A stretch of DNA of 64,000 bases from WLND01 sp040398845 (GCA_040398845.1 JBBATH010000014.1:1-64000); one strand, 5' to 3'; counted from the stretch's first letter, positions 8,729 to 18,213 are shown. Notes: generated from the sequence alone by a model not told the origin. Made by a program: numbers and translations.

Positions 8729-9814
8729 TCAATCATCGCGCAAGGATGCGTGGAGGGCGTCGCTTAGATCGGTCCAGAGATCGTCCGCGTGTTCAATCCC
8801 GAATGAAAGTCGAATGAGGCTTTCCGGCACCGCCGTGCTCTCCAGAGCCCACCTGCGTCGGCGCTCGAGCAGTGACTCGACTCCGCCGAGGCTCGTCGCA
8901 TGGGTCCAGATCGCGGTGCTGCGGCATACGGCGTCGGCAGCATCGGCTCCACCGACCATCTCGATCGCGGCGATTGTCCCGAATCCTGGGTACCGAACCC
9001 GACTCACGGCCGGGTGGGCGTGCAGCCGGTCGACGATGGTTCGAGCGCTGGCTTGGGCCTGCTCGACCCGCAGGGCCAGCGTGCGAATCCCGCGCAGTGC
9101 GAGGTAGCAGTCGAAGGCACTCGTGGATCCACCGAGTAAGACCCTCCTGCGCCGAATACGCTCCGCCAACTCCAGATCGCGGGCGACGAGAGCGCCCATG
9201 AGCAGGTCCGAATGGCCACTGAGCCCTTTCGTCACGCTATGGAGGACGATATCTGCGCCATCCTGCAGCGGACGCTGGATCATCGGGGTGGCGAAGGTGT
9301 TGTCGACGAGGGCGAGAGCGCCAGCAGCGTGGGCAGCATCGATGCACGCGGGTAGATCGGCGACCTGTAGCAGTGGATTTGTTGGCGATTCCAGCCACAG
9401 CAGGTGCGCGCCTTCGCAGGCATCGGTGACCTCGTCAGTGCTGTCGACGTCGACGATGCGAAGCCCGATGCGCCCGATCGAATCGAGTTCCCGAAGCCGA
9501 ACAGCGACGCCGGTGTAGGCCGCGCTGGGGGCGACGACGATGGCCCCGAGCGGAATGAGGTCCATGGCTGCCCCGGCAGCGGCCATGCCGGAGGAGAAGA
9601 CGGTGGCGGTCCCACCCTCAAGACCGCCGATGACCTCCTCGAGTGCCTGTGCGCTTGGAGAGTCCTCGCGGGCGTACTCCATCGGCCCGCCGGCAACGAA
9701 CGATGACGCCGGAACGATGGGGGTATTGAGCGGTGCATCGGGGCTGCGAGCCGGTCTCCCGGCCGTGACAACGAAGGTTTCAGCACGCAATGGTGAACTC
9801 GTAGGATCGGACAC
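8729..9814 (-). CDS. Trans-sulfuration PLP enzyme (cystathionine gamma-synthase/lyase family)
   Basis: This 361-aa Cys/Met-metabolism PLP enzyme acts on homocysteine, cystathionine or related thiol amino acids. It shows TPIVPASSFVAGG, SSGMAAAGAAMDLIP, WLESPTNPLLQVADL, the Asp of LVDNTFATP and the PLP lysine in HSVTKGLSGHSD. GTG 9814 is chosen because homology starts there and because the longer frame runs under the divergent ddl gene. Whether it is a synthase or a lyase cannot be decided. It is unusual that it sits between gpsA and ddl, which are otherwise close in this locus. Confidence 0.88.
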   Translation of the reverse strand: MSDPTSSPLRAETFVVTAGRPARSPDAPLNTPIVPASSFVAGGPMEYAREDSPSAQALEEVIGGLEGGTATVFSSGMAAAGAAMDLIPLGAIVVAPSAAYTGVAVRLRELDSIGRIGLRIVDVDSTDEVTDACEGAHLLWLESPTNPLLQVADLPACIDAAHAAGALALVDNTFATPMIQRPLQDGADIVLHSVTKGLSGHSDLLMGALVARDLELAERIRRRRVLLGGSTSAFDCYLALRGIRTLALRVEQAQASARTIVDRLHAHPAVSRVRYPGFGTIAAIEMVGGADAADAVCRSTAIWTHATSLGGVESLLERRRRWALESTAVPESLIRLSFGIEHADDLWTDLSDALHASLRDD

Positions 9815-9883
9815 GGACCGACCATACTTTCCCGCCCCGGACCTTGCATACTGGAACGCCGTGGTGACCGGTACGGTCAGCAC

Positions 9884-10957
9884 GTGCAGAAGGTCCGAGT
9901 TGCCGTCGTCTTCGGGGGTCGTAGCAGCGAGCACGGTATCTCCTGTGTCAGTGCAGGGAGCGTCCTGCGGGCGCTCGACCCGCGGTTCTTTGACCCCGTA
10001 GCCATCGGTATCACCCGCGATGGAGGGTGGTTCCTCCAAGACGTCAATCCCGATCTCCTGCGCATCATCGATGGTGTTGTCCCCGAGGTCGAGCCGGGTG
10101 ACCGGCCGGTGGTCTTGAGCCCCGACCCGACGCTCCGATCACCCGACCTCGGCGACATTGACGTGGTGTTCCCGGTGCTGCATGGGCCCTGGGGCGAGGA
10201 CGGCACGATCCAGGGGCTCCTGGAGATGTCCGGTATCCCCTACGTCGGGTCCGGCGTCCTGGCTTCGGCCGTTGCCATGGACAAGGCCACGATGAAGGCA
10301 CTCTTTGCGTCTGCCGGACTTGAAGTCGGCCAATATGCGGTGATCACCGATCGTCAATGGCGGTTCGACCGGGTGGCCGCGCTGGCCCGGGCGAGCGCGG
10401 TCGGGTTTCCGGTGTTCGTAAAGCCGGCCCGAGCGGGGTCATCGCAGGGCATCTCCAAGGTGCACTCCGTTGAGGCCCTTGAATCGGCGATCGAAACCGC
10501 TCGCGTGCACGATCCGCGGGTGATCGTGGAAGCGGGGGTCGAGGGTGCTCGGGAGATTGAGTGCGGGGTGATCCAGGACGAGTTTGGGGTGCCGCGCGCG
10601 AGTCGCTGTGCGGAGATCATCATCGGCGGAGGCCACGAGTTCTACGACTTCGATGCCAAGTACCTCGATGACTCGACGACCCTTGTCGTTCCGGCGGATC
10701 TTGACGATGCGCTTGAGGCCGAGGTGCGTCGGCAGGCCTGCCTGGCATTCGAAGCGCTCGGCTGCGAAGGACTGGCGAGGGTGGACTTCTTCACCGATCC
10801 GACTGGTGAGGTCATTATCAACGAGGTGAACACCATGCCGGGCTTCACGCCGATCTCGATGTTCCCGCGGATGTGGGGTGCGTCGGGGTTTGCCTACGCT
10901 GATCTGGTGTCGCATCTGGTGCGGGATGCCCAGCGTCGAGGTACTGGGTTACGTTGA
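9884..10957 (+). CDS. ddl: D-alanine--D-alanine ligase
   Basis: This 357-aa ATP-grasp ligase makes D-Ala-D-Ala for peptidoglycan. The N-terminus VAVVFGGRSSEHGISCVSAG, then HGPWGEDGTIQGLLEMSGIPYVGSGVLASAVAMDK, KPARAGSSQGISKV and the C-terminal FFTDPTGEVIINEVNTMPGFTP are the standard Ddl blocks. The GTG start at 9884 lies 69 bp from the divergent PLP-enzyme start, so the two promoters share a short region. Confidence 0.96.
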   Translation: MQKVRVAVVFGGRSSEHGISCVSAGSVLRALDPRFFDPVAIGITRDGGWFLQDVNPDLLRIIDGVVPEVEPGDRPVVLSPDPTLRSPDLGDIDVVFPVLHGPWGEDGTIQGLLEMSGIPYVGSGVLASAVAMDKATMKALFASAGLEVGQYAVITDRQWRFDRVAALARASAVGFPVFVKPARAGSSQGISKVHSVEALESAIETARVHDPRVIVEAGVEGAREIECGVIQDEFGVPRASRCAEIIIGGGHEFYDFDAKYLDDSTTLVVPADLDDALEAEVRRQACLAFEALGCEGLARVDFFTDPTGEVIINEVNTMPGFTPISMFPRMWGASGFAYADLVSHLVRDAQRRGTGLR

Positions 10958-10988
10958 GGCGAAACGCCAAAGATGTTGAGGCGGGTTA

Positions 10989-11225
10989 TCAGAGATTCAA
11001 GACCGGGCAGGTGAGCGTTCGCGTGATACCGGGCACCGCCTGGATGACCGCAATGATGAGGCGGCCGAGTTCATCCATTGTGCTTGCCTCGGCCCGGACA
11101 ATGACGTCGTAGGGGCCGGTGACATCCTCGGCGGTGATCACTCCGCTGATCTCTCGGACGGCGCGGACCACCGTCGGAGCCATTCCCACCTCTGTCTGGA
11201 TGAGCACATACGACTGGACGACCAT
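10989..11225 (-). CDS. Stand-alone Lrp/AsnC ligand-binding (RAM) domain protein
   Basis: This 78-aa protein consists only of the alpha-beta RAM domain of Lrp/AsnC regulators (YVLIQTEVGMAPTVVRAV; GPYDVIVRAEA; GRLIIAVIQAVPGITRTLT) and has no DNA-binding helix-turn-helix. Such proteins form oligomers and bind amino acids or modulate full-length Lrp partners. A stand-alone RAM protein beside ddl and thiL is a recurrent actinobacterial arrangement. Its partner is unknown; an Lrp homologue lies at the far end of this window. Confidence 0.87.
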   Translation of the reverse strand: MVVQSYVLIQTEVGMAPTVVRAVREISGVITAEDVTGPYDVIVRAEASTMDELGRLIIAVIQAVPGITRTLTCPVLNL

Positions 11226-11275
11226 GCTGGGAGACTAGCGGCTCGCGTGGGTGTCCGTGCCAGGAAAGGAGAGCC

Positions 11276-12235
11276 TTGAGCGAGACAACAATTGGTGAGA
11301 CTGGTGAGTTCGACCTCATCGCTCGAATCACCGAGATCCTGCCCCGAACGGCTGAGGTCATCATCGGCCCCGGCGATGACACCGCGCTCGTGGCGACACG
11401 CTCCGGGAGTGTCCTCGCGACCATCGACGTCCTCGTCGAGGGAGTGCACTTTCGCAGGGACTGGTCGAGTGCGACGGATGTGGGCCGCAAGGCTGCCGCC
11501 GCTAGTCTCGCGGATATCGCGGCTATGGGTGGTGTGGCGACCGCGCTCCTCGTGGGCTTCGCAGCCCCTGGTGACCTCCCCGTCGAGTGGGCCCTTGAGT
11601 GTACGGCCGGCCTCACCGCGGAGGCGACGAAGGCCGGTGCCTGCATCGTCGGAGGCGATGTCGTTGCGTCATCGGTCGTCACGGTGTGTGTCACGGCGCT
11701 CGGCGATCTCCAGGGGAGAAGTCCGGTTCTTCGGTCAGGGGCACATGCGGGCGATGTACTCGCGGTGGCAGGCCGTCTCGGCTGGTCGGCCGCGGGGCTG
11801 GCGGTGCTGTCCGGTGGCTCGTGCTCGCCTGCGGAACTCATCGATGCCCACCAGGTCCCTGACCCGCCGTACTCGGCTGGACCCGCTGCTGCGGACGCCG
11901 GCGCCACCGCCATGATCGATGTGAGCGATGGACTCATCGCAGACGCACGGCATCTTGCCGAGGCCTCAGGCGTCGATATCGTGATCGATTCCGCCGGCTG
12001 GATCATCCCTGAGTCCATGTCCGCCGCAGCGTCAGCCCTCGGCGTCGATCCGCGGGAATGGATGCTCACCGGAGGGGAGGATCATGCGCTCCTCGCGACG
12101 TTCCCTGCCGGTGTGGTGGTTCCGGCGGGATTTCGCATCATCGGATCGGTGATGGCCTCAGATGGCCCGGGGGTCATCGTTGATGGCGTGCGGAGGCGCG
12201 GGCTGGGTGGGCACGTCCACTTCTCGGTGGAATGA
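11276..12235 (+). CDS. thiL: Thiamine-monophosphate kinase
   Basis: This 319-aa enzyme phosphorylates thiamine monophosphate to the diphosphate cofactor. Family blocks are GEFDLIARITEILP, IGPGDDTALV (ATP and Mg binding), DVLVEGVHFRRDWSSATDVGRKAAAASLADIAAMGG, MIDVSDGLIADARHLAEASGV and LTGGEDHALLATFP. The TTG start at 11276 is supported by AGGAGAG just upstream. It is divergent from the RAM-domain gene and convergent with the PemK-like gene, leaving 3 bp between the stops. Confidence 0.95.
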   Translation: MSETTIGETGEFDLIARITEILPRTAEVIIGPGDDTALVATRSGSVLATIDVLVEGVHFRRDWSSATDVGRKAAAASLADIAAMGGVATALLVGFAAPGDLPVEWALECTAGLTAEATKAGACIVGGDVVASSVVTVCVTALGDLQGRSPVLRSGAHAGDVLAVAGRLGWSAAGLAVLSGGSCSPAELIDAHQVPDPPYSAGPAAADAGATAMIDVSDGLIADARHLAEASGVDIVIDSAGWIIPESMSAAASALGVDPREWMLTGGEDHALLATFPAGVVVPAGFRIIGSVMASDGPGVIVDGVRRRGLGGHVHFSVE

Positions 12236-12238
12236 CAT

Positions 12239-12730
12239 TCACCGTGGAAAGGTTGGGGTGTCCTTTGATGGACGGGACCTGCCGAACAGGCGCCGGATGC
12301 TGGTGCGCAGCCGCGAGTCGCGTGGTGCAAATCCGGCTCGGATTGACTCGTAGGTCTGCCGAGTGACAACGGAGCCCTCGCGTCGGATCGCTTCGGGCAC
12401 GACTGCCAGGATGCGGTCACCTCGGACCCAACTCAGGCGGTGTTGCTCATCCCAATCTCCCGGCCCAATCGCCAGCCAGCGGGCGTCTGCGGAATGATCA
12501 CGAGTCGAGAGCATCAGCACCGCGAGGCGGTCCCGAGTGGCGCGACCGATGATGACGACTGGGCGATCCTTGCCAATGTCAGGTTCGTCCTCGTAGGCGA
12601 CCCATGTCCAGACGATTTCACCGGGATCAGGAGTGCCGTCCAATTGCGGGCGATACTCCCAGCGGACTGGCCCCGAGTAGTCTCGCGCTCCCCCCTGGGG
12701 AGGAGGCGCTTTTCCGGGGGCGTTGGTCAT
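12239..12730 (-). CDS. PemK/MazF-like family protein (no antitoxin seen)
   Basis: This 163-aa protein carries a PemK/MazF-type SH3-like barrel at about residues 30-130: PGEIVWTWVAYEDEP, then the family signature KDRPVVIIGR, then LAVLMLSTRDHS. True MazF toxins are mRNA interferases paired with an antitoxin. Here no antitoxin ORF is adjacent and both ends are extended (proline/glycine-rich N-terminus, arginine-rich C-terminus). It follows rpmB by 48 bp on the same strand. A regulatory or repurposed role is as likely as a toxin. Confidence 0.72.
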   Translation of the reverse strand: MTNAPGKAPPPQGGARDYSGPVRWEYRPQLDGTPDPGEIVWTWVAYEDEPDIGKDRPVVIIGRATRDRLAVLMLSTRDHSADARWLAIGPGDWDEQHRLSWVRGDRILAVVPEAIRREGSVVTRQTYESIRAGFAPRDSRLRTSIRRLFGRSRPSKDTPTFPR

Positions 12731-12778
12731 GGCCGCAGACTCGGATTTTCCCTACAGGGGACGACTCGTCGCGGACGA

Positions 12779-12967
12779 CTAGTTGCGGACGACCTTGCCG
12801 GCCTTCAGGCATGATGCGCACACGTTTTGGCGCTTCGGGGTCTTTCCGGCAAGCGTACGGACCCGCTGGATGTTCGGGTTCCAACGACGCTTCGTTCGAC
12901 GGTGTGAATGAGAAATGCTGTGCCCGAAGCTTGGGCCCTTGCCGCAGACATCGCAGTTGGCAGCCAC
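12779..12967 (-). CDS. rpmB: 50S ribosomal protein bL28
   Basis: This 62-aa protein of the large ribosomal subunit reads (M)[30 protein letters not shown] and [15 protein letters not shown]. Both CxxC pairs (CDVC, CASC) are kept, so this is the zinc-binding C+ form. GTG 12967 is the start because AAGGAG lies 6-7 nt upstream on this strand and the family begins MAANCDVCG. It is divergent from the DAK-phosphatase gene across 234 bp. Confidence 0.96.
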   Translation of the reverse strand: MAANCDVCGKGPSFGHSISHSHRRTKRRWNPNIQRVRTLAGKTPKRQNVCASCLKAGKVVRN

Positions 12968-13201
12968 GGTGCACTCCTTCATGTGTGATGCCACATTGGC
13001 ATCAATCGTGCCGGCGCGGCCGGTTGGCCGGGCCGAAGTCTTGTGAACGGTCGAACCTCGTTAACTGGTGAACTCGAGATTCGGTAAATCCTCGAAACAT
13101 TATGCTGCAGTGAAGCACGCAAAGGCCAAGAATAGCCGAGGCGGGCGCTGCTGCCCAAATCTGGGGTGAGGTCAAGCGAGGTTGTGGAAGGGTAGGGACC
13201 G

Positions 13202-14863
13202 GTGAAAGCAGTGAACATTGGTAATCCGGCGGCCTTCGTCAATCCCGCATTCGTGCGCGACTGGGCCCATGCCGCCCTCGCAGGGTTGGGGGAGGCGAGG
13301 GCCGAGATTGATGCCATGAACGTCTTCCCTGTCCCTGATGGTGATACCGGCACGAATGTCTACCTCACCATGGAAGCCGGGTGTGCGGGAATCGACGAGG
13401 CCATGGCCGTTGATTCCTCGATGCCGTCCGCGGTGATGGGGTTGGCCCGCGGGACCCTCCTGGGGGCCCGCGGCAACTCTGGAGTCATCCTGTCGCAGAT
13501 CCTCCGCGGAACCGCTGAGGTTCTCGCCGCCATCCCTTCCGAGCGAGATATTCGCGGGACGGACATCGCTGCGATGCTCGAGCGCGGGACAGAACTTGCG
13601 TACCTAGCGGTCGCGAAGCCAGTTGAGGGGACCATCCTTACCGTCGTGAGAGCCGCTGCGAACGCGGCGCGCACGGCAAGTAGCCACTCATCCGCGGTCT
13701 CTCCGGCGCAGGCTGCAGGGGCCGCGAGCGATGGAGCGGCGCAGGCCCTCGAGCAAACGCCCTCCCTGCTTGAATCATTGCGAATCGCAGGGGTCGTCGA
13801 CGCTGGTGGGCGAGCGCTCGTCGTCGTGCTCGAGGCCCTCGTCGACGTCCTTTCAGGTGCAAGGCGCACCCCTGCGCAAGCCTCGCGGGTGCAAGCCCCG
13901 AGGGCGGAAGCCTCGATGGTGCAGGGTGCGAGCGTGCAAGTCTCCGGGCCGCACTCTTTTTCGGGGCCGCAGTATGAGGTGATGTACCTCCTCGACGCCG
14001 ATGAGCCCTCAGTGAAAAGGCTCCGGGTGGTCCTAGCGTCAATTGGCGACAGCCTCGTCGTGAGCGGTGCACCACCGCTTTGGAATGTCCACGTCCACAC
14101 CGACAATCCCGGTGCCGCGGTGGAGGCGGGGATGGAAGTCGGCCGACCGCATGGCATCCGCATCACGACCCTCGACACCCGGGGCCTCGGAGCCGAGCGG
14201 CAGCCCCGCGCCCTGGTCGCGGTGACCCACGGCCCCGGTACGGCCGCCCTCCTTCGAGAGGCCGGGGCAATAACCGTCGCAGCACTGCCGAATACTCGTC
14301 CCTCGACAGCGGAACTTCTCGCGGCGGTCCTTGCGTCGGGTGCGGATGACGTCATCATCCTTCCGAGTGATGGCGATACGTGCGCCGTAGCTGGCGTCGC
14401 GGCTGCCGAGGCGCGGGCCGGCGGCGTTCGAGTCTCTGTCATTCCTACGAAGGCGATCGTGCAGACGCTCGCGGCGGCGGCTGTTCACGATCCGAGGGCA
14501 CGATTCGAGGACGACGTCGTCGCGATGACCCGAGCAGCGGGCGCTACCCGCTACGCCGCGGTCACGGTGGCATCGCGTGAGGTGCTGACCACGGCGGGTC
14601 CGTGTCGCATCGGCGACGTCCTCGGCCTCGTCGATGGTGACATCAGCGTCGTGGGCGAGGATTCAGCAGGCGTGGTTCGCGACCTGTTGAACGCCATGCT
14701 TGCCGCAGGGGGTGAGCTCGTGACCCTCGTCTTCGGAAGTGACGTGACGCCCGCATTTGCCGACAACGTGACGTCGTGGCTTGCCACCGATCATCCGATG
14801 GTGGAGGCCACTGCGGTTGACGGCGGCCAGCCGCTGTGGCCGGTCATCATTGGAGTCGAGTGA
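13202..14863 (+). CDS. DAK2-domain fatty-acid kinase-like protein (FakA/YloV family)
   Basis: This 553-aa protein has an N-terminal Dak2 nucleotide-binding domain (about residues 15-205: MNVFPVPDGDTGTNVYLTM, GARGNSGVILSQILRG, KPVEGTILTVVR) and a C-terminal DegV-linked kinase domain (about 255-553). FakA proteins phosphorylate fatty acids held by FakB for phospholipid synthesis. Residues about 220-258 are a low-complexity A/Q/R/S linker made of short near-repeats (ASRVQAPRAEASMVQGASVQ). It overlaps recG by GTGA and lies in the conserved rpmB-DAK-recG order. No FakB is visible in the window. Confidence 0.88.
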   Translation: MKAVNIGNPAAFVNPAFVRDWAHAALAGLGEARAEIDAMNVFPVPDGDTGTNVYLTMEAGCAGIDEAMAVDSSMPSAVMGLARGTLLGARGNSGVILSQILRGTAEVLAAIPSERDIRGTDIAAMLERGTELAYLAVAKPVEGTILTVVRAAANAARTASSHSSAVSPAQAAGAASDGAAQALEQTPSLLESLRIAGVVDAGGRALVVVLEALVDVLSGARRTPAQASRVQAPRAEASMVQGASVQVSGPHSFSGPQYEVMYLLDADEPSVKRLRVVLASIGDSLVVSGAPPLWNVHVHTDNPGAAVEAGMEVGRPHGIRITTLDTRGLGAERQPRALVAVTHGPGTAALLREAGAITVAALPNTRPSTAELLAAVLASGADDVIILPSDGDTCAVAGVAAAEARAGGVRVSVIPTKAIVQTLAAAAVHDPRARFEDDVVAMTRAAGATRYAAVTVASREVLTTAGPCRIGDVLGLVDGDISVVGEDSAGVVRDLLNAMLAAGGELVTLVFGSDVTPAFADNVTSWLATDHPMVEATAVDGGQPLWPVIIGVE

Positions 14864-17079
14864 GCCTGGAGCAGACGGACCTCGGGCAGTCGCTGTCGAG
14901 GGTGATCGGCGGGAAGAGCGCCAAGGCGTTGGAAAAGGCCTTCGGAATGTCGACTGTTGACGATCTGCTCCGCCACTATCCGCGCCGTTATGCCCAACGA
15001 GGGATCCTCACGGAGCTTGACACCCTCGACGAGGGTGTCACGGTGACCGTCCTCGCAGATATCCAGACGGTGAAGGTCAGGGCGATGCGGGAGCGTCGTG
15101 GAACAATCCTGGAGGCCATCGTGACCGATGGACAGGGGACCTTGGTGCTCACCTTTTTCAACCAGAAGTGGCGAGAGAAAGAATTGCGTCCCGGACGGCG
15201 CGGACTCTTCGCGGGTGAGATCTCCACCTTCAGCGGACGGCGGCAGCTCGCCCATCCCAACTGTTTGCTCCTGCCCGATGGCGTCGATGACGACCCTGAG
15301 GTGATCGCAGCCTTTGCTAGCGAACTCATCCCGGTCTACCCGGCGACCTCAACCGTCACTTCGTGGCAGATTGCTGACGCGATTCGCATCGTCCTCGATA
15401 CCCTCGGCGACCTCCCCGACCCCATTCCGCAGGAGGTACGGCAGGTCGAGGGCATTATCGGGCTGGCTCCTGCGCTTGCCCAGATTCATCGCCCAGCCAA
15501 CGACATCGAGCTGAGCCAGGCGCAGGACCGACTGCGGTTCGAGGAGGCATTCGTCCTGCAGGTGGTGCTTGCCCAGAGGCGCGCTGAGATGGCCTTGCTG
15601 CCAGCTACGGCCAGAGTCGTGGGCGATGGACCCCTGCAGCGCGCCTTCGATGAACATCTGCCGTTCGCGCTCACCCGGGGCCAGATTGAGGTCGGCGAGG
15701 AGATTGCCGTTGACCTCGCTGCTCGCCACCCGATGCACCGGCTCGTGCAGGGGGATGTGGGGAGCGGGAAGACGATTGTCGCGCTTCGCGCAATGCTCGG
15801 TGTCGTCGATGCCGGCGGGCAGGCGGCGCTGCTCGCTCCGACCGAGGTTCTCGCCGTGCAGCACCACCGGACCATCACCGCCATGCTGGGCCCCCTTGCC
15901 CAGGCGGGGACGCTCGGCGGCGACTTCAACGGAACGAAGGTCGCACTCCTCACCGGCTCGCAGCGCACGGCCACCCGGCGTCGTGAGCTTCTCGATGTCA
16001 TCTCAGGGGATGCCGGAATTGTGGTGGGAACGCATGCACTTATTCAGGACACCGTCCAGTTTCGCGATCTTGGGCTCGTCGTCATCGATGAGCAGCACCG
16101 ATTCGGTGTCGAGCAGCGGGCTGCCCTCGCGGCGAAGGCGCAGGGTGACCTTCGACCGCACGTCATCGTCATGACAGCGACGCCGATTCCGCGAACCGTC
16201 GCCATGACTGTGTTCGGAGATCTCGACGTCTCGACCCTTCGCGAACTCCCGGCAGGCCGACGACCGGTGGCGACCCATGTGGTGCCAGTTCGCGAGCAAC
16301 CTGCCTTAGTCAAACGGGCCTGGGCTCGGGTACGAGAGGAGGTCGATGCGGGTCGGCGCGTATTCGTCGTGTGCCCGCGAATTGGCGAAGACGAGACCAA
16401 GGTGCCGGATGATGACGTCGCGCCCCAAGATGAAGGGATCACAGGGGAGGAGCCAACGGCAGCCTCGGTGATCTCCGTTGCCGCGAAGTTGGCCGACGGT
16501 GAGCTGGCCGGCCTTCAGGTCGGCGTCCTCCACGGTCGCATGACCGGCGAGGAAAAGGACGATGCGATGCGCCGATTCGCAAGCGACACCGGAGACACGC
16601 GGATCGAAGTTCTCGTCGCGACCACCGTGATCGAGGTTGGGGTCGATGTGCCGAATGCCACGGCAATCGTCATCATCGATGCTGACCGGTTTGGGATCTC
16701 CCAGCTCCATCAGCTCCGCGGCCGTGTCGGACGAGGGAACCTTCCGAGCCTGTGCCTGCTGCTCACCGAGATGCCGCAGGGGAGTCCTGCGCGCGCTCGA
16801 CTTGACGCAGTAGCGGCGACAACCGACGGCTTCGAACTCGCGCAGCTCGACCTTGAGTTGCGTCGCGAGGGTGACGTACTCGGGTCGTCTCAATCCGGCG
16901 TGCGCAGTTCGCTGCGACTGCTCGAGGTCGTGCGCGACGAGGACGTGATTGTGCGGGCCCGTGCGGCCGCGGTTTCCATCGTCGAGGCCGATCCCACCTT
17001 GGCTTCCGCACCAGGCCTTGTGAGCGCAATCCATGCACTCGTGCCGGACGTACAGGCGGACTTCTTGGAGAAGGCGTGA
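14860..17079 (+). CDS. recG: ATP-dependent DNA helicase RecG
   Basis: This 739-aa helicase remodels stalled forks and Holliday junctions. The N-terminal wedge/OB region (about residues 1-250) contains DDLLRHYPRRYAQRG. Motif I GDVGSGKTIVALRAM is near residue 298, the DExH box is DEQHRFGVEQR near 409, then TATPIPRTVAMTVFGDLD, and domain 2 has VATTVIEVGVDVPNA and QLRGRVGRG. GTG 14860 overlaps the previous stop (GTGA) and gives the family N-terminus; a GTG at 14836 would add 8 residues. Confidence 0.97.
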   Translation: MSLEQTDLGQSLSRVIGGKSAKALEKAFGMSTVDDLLRHYPRRYAQRGILTELDTLDEGVTVTVLADIQTVKVRAMRERRGTILEAIVTDGQGTLVLTFFNQKWREKELRPGRRGLFAGEISTFSGRRQLAHPNCLLLPDGVDDDPEVIAAFASELIPVYPATSTVTSWQIADAIRIVLDTLGDLPDPIPQEVRQVEGIIGLAPALAQIHRPANDIELSQAQDRLRFEEAFVLQVVLAQRRAEMALLPATARVVGDGPLQRAFDEHLPFALTRGQIEVGEEIAVDLAARHPMHRLVQGDVGSGKTIVALRAMLGVVDAGGQAALLAPTEVLAVQHHRTITAMLGPLAQAGTLGGDFNGTKVALLTGSQRTATRRRELLDVISGDAGIVVGTHALIQDTVQFRDLGLVVIDEQHRFGVEQRAALAAKAQGDLRPHVIVMTATPIPRTVAMTVFGDLDVSTLRELPAGRRPVATHVVPVREQPALVKRAWARVREEVDAGRRVFVVCPRIGEDETKVPDDDVAPQDEGITGEEPTAASVISVAAKLADGELAGLQVGVLHGRMTGEEKDDAMRRFASDTGDTRIEVLVATTVIEVGVDVPNATAIVIIDADRFGISQLHQLRGRVGRGNLPSLCLLLTEMPQGSPARARLDAVAATTDGFELAQLDLELRREGDVLGSSQSGVRSSLRLLEVVRDEDVIVRARAAAVSIVEADPTLASAPGLVSAIHALVPDVQADFLEKA

Positions 17080-17104
17080 CGAGCGTGTCGATCGGAGGCC
17101 GGAG

Positions 17105-17716
17105 GTGACCCGGATTATTGCCGGCTCTGCACGGGGCCGCCGGCTCAGCGTCCCGATCCGAGGTACCCGCCCGACCTCCGACCGAGTGCGGGAGGCCTTG
17201 TTCTCCACGGTCACGTCGATGCTGGTCGAACAAGGAACCGGCTGGCGTGAGGTTCACGTGCTCGATTGCTATGCCGGATCTGGGGCCCTCGGGCTCGAGG
17301 CGCTCAGTCGTGGTGCAGCGTCTGTCGTCCTCATCGAGAGTCAGGCCTCGGCCGCAGATGTCATCCGAGGAAACATTGCATCACTCGGGCTATCGGGAGC
17401 AAGCGTCGTCTGTACGACAGTGCGGACTGCCGCTGGTCGGCAGAAGGCAGGCCATCCCTCGTCGCTCATCCTCCTAGATCCCCCCTACGAGCTCGGAGCC
17501 ACGACGATTGCCAAGGAGCTCAGCGAGCTTGATGCGGGGGGCTGGATTGCGCCGGCCGCCATCGGGGTCGTCGAACGGCCCCGGGCCGACGAGACATCGC
17601 CATTTCCTCCCGAATGGTCATTCGTCCGCCAGCGTTCCTACGGTGATACCGCCCTTTGGTACGGTCAGCGCACTTCGGGTACGGAGGTCGTTGACGGGGA
17701 TTCTGGAGGCCAGTGA
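17105..17716 (+). CDS. rsmD: 16S rRNA (guanine(966)-N(2))-methyltransferase
   Basis: This 203-aa SAM-dependent methyltransferase modifies G966 of 16S rRNA. The N-terminus TRIIAGSARGRRLSVP, then GTRPTSDRVREALFSTV, the SAM loop VLDCYAGSGALGLEALSRGA and the catalytic LLDPPYELG are diagnostic. GTG 17105 is used because homology begins there and a GGAGG lies upstream. It sits between recG and coaD, its usual partner, and its stop touches the coaD start. Confidence 0.93.
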   Translation: MTRIIAGSARGRRLSVPIRGTRPTSDRVREALFSTVTSMLVEQGTGWREVHVLDCYAGSGALGLEALSRGAASVVLIESQASAADVIRGNIASLGLSGASVVCTTVRTAAGRQKAGHPSSLILLDPPYELGATTIAKELSELDAGGWIAPAAIGVVERPRADETSPFPPEWSFVRQRSYGDTALWYGQRTSGTEVVDGDSGGQ

Positions 17717-18213
17717 TGCGTATTGCGGTGTGCCCGGGATCATTCGACCCGGTGACGAACGGCCACTTTGACGTATTCGCGCGAGCAGCGGACCTCGCCG
17801 ACGAGGTCGTCGTCGCAGTCCTGCACAACAAGTCCAAGTCCAGCCTGTTCACCGTCGATGAGCGCATTGAAATCCTTCGTGAGGTGGTGGCGCCGCTCGG
17901 GAACATCCGCATCGACTCATTCCACGGCCTCCTCGTCGATTACTGCCGTGACAATGGAATCAAGGCGATCGTTAAGGGCCTTCGGGCGGTGAGTGACTTC
18001 GACTACGAATTCCAGATGGCCCAGATGAACTACCGGCTGGCCAAGGTCGAGACCCTGTTCGTGTCGACGAATCCGCTCTACAGCTACCTCTCCTCGAGTC
18101 TCGTCAAGGAGGTTGCGACCTACGGGGGCGATGTTCACGGTCTGGTTCCTGAGGTCGTGTTGGAGCGACTGCAGCGACGGATCTCAGACACAATGGGATC
18201 AGCGGGGCGCTGA
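17716..18213 (+). CDS. coaD: Phosphopantetheine adenylyltransferase
   Basis: This 165-aa enzyme catalyses the fourth step of coenzyme A synthesis. It reads RIAVCPGSFDPVTNGHFDVFARAA, with the HxGH-type nucleotide loop as TNGHFD, then KGLRAVSDFDYEFQMAQMN and YSYLSSSLVKEVATYGGDV. ATG 17716 is preferred to GTG 17713 because GGAGG lies 6 nt upstream. The length is typical. Confidence 0.96.
   Translation: MRIAVCPGSFDPVTNGHFDVFARAADLADEVVVAVLHNKSKSSLFTVDERIEILREVVAPLGNIRIDSFHGLLVDYCRDNGIKAIVKGLRAVSDFDYEFQMAQMNYRLAKVETLFVSTNPLYSYLSSSLVKEVATYGGDVHGLVPEVVLERLQRRISDTMGSAGR

Noticed and set aside
13360..14442. 360-aa minus-strand frame under the FakA-like gene
   Set aside because: The composition (T/S/A/R) is the typical antisense shadow of a GC-rich gene; the plus strand has real motifs.
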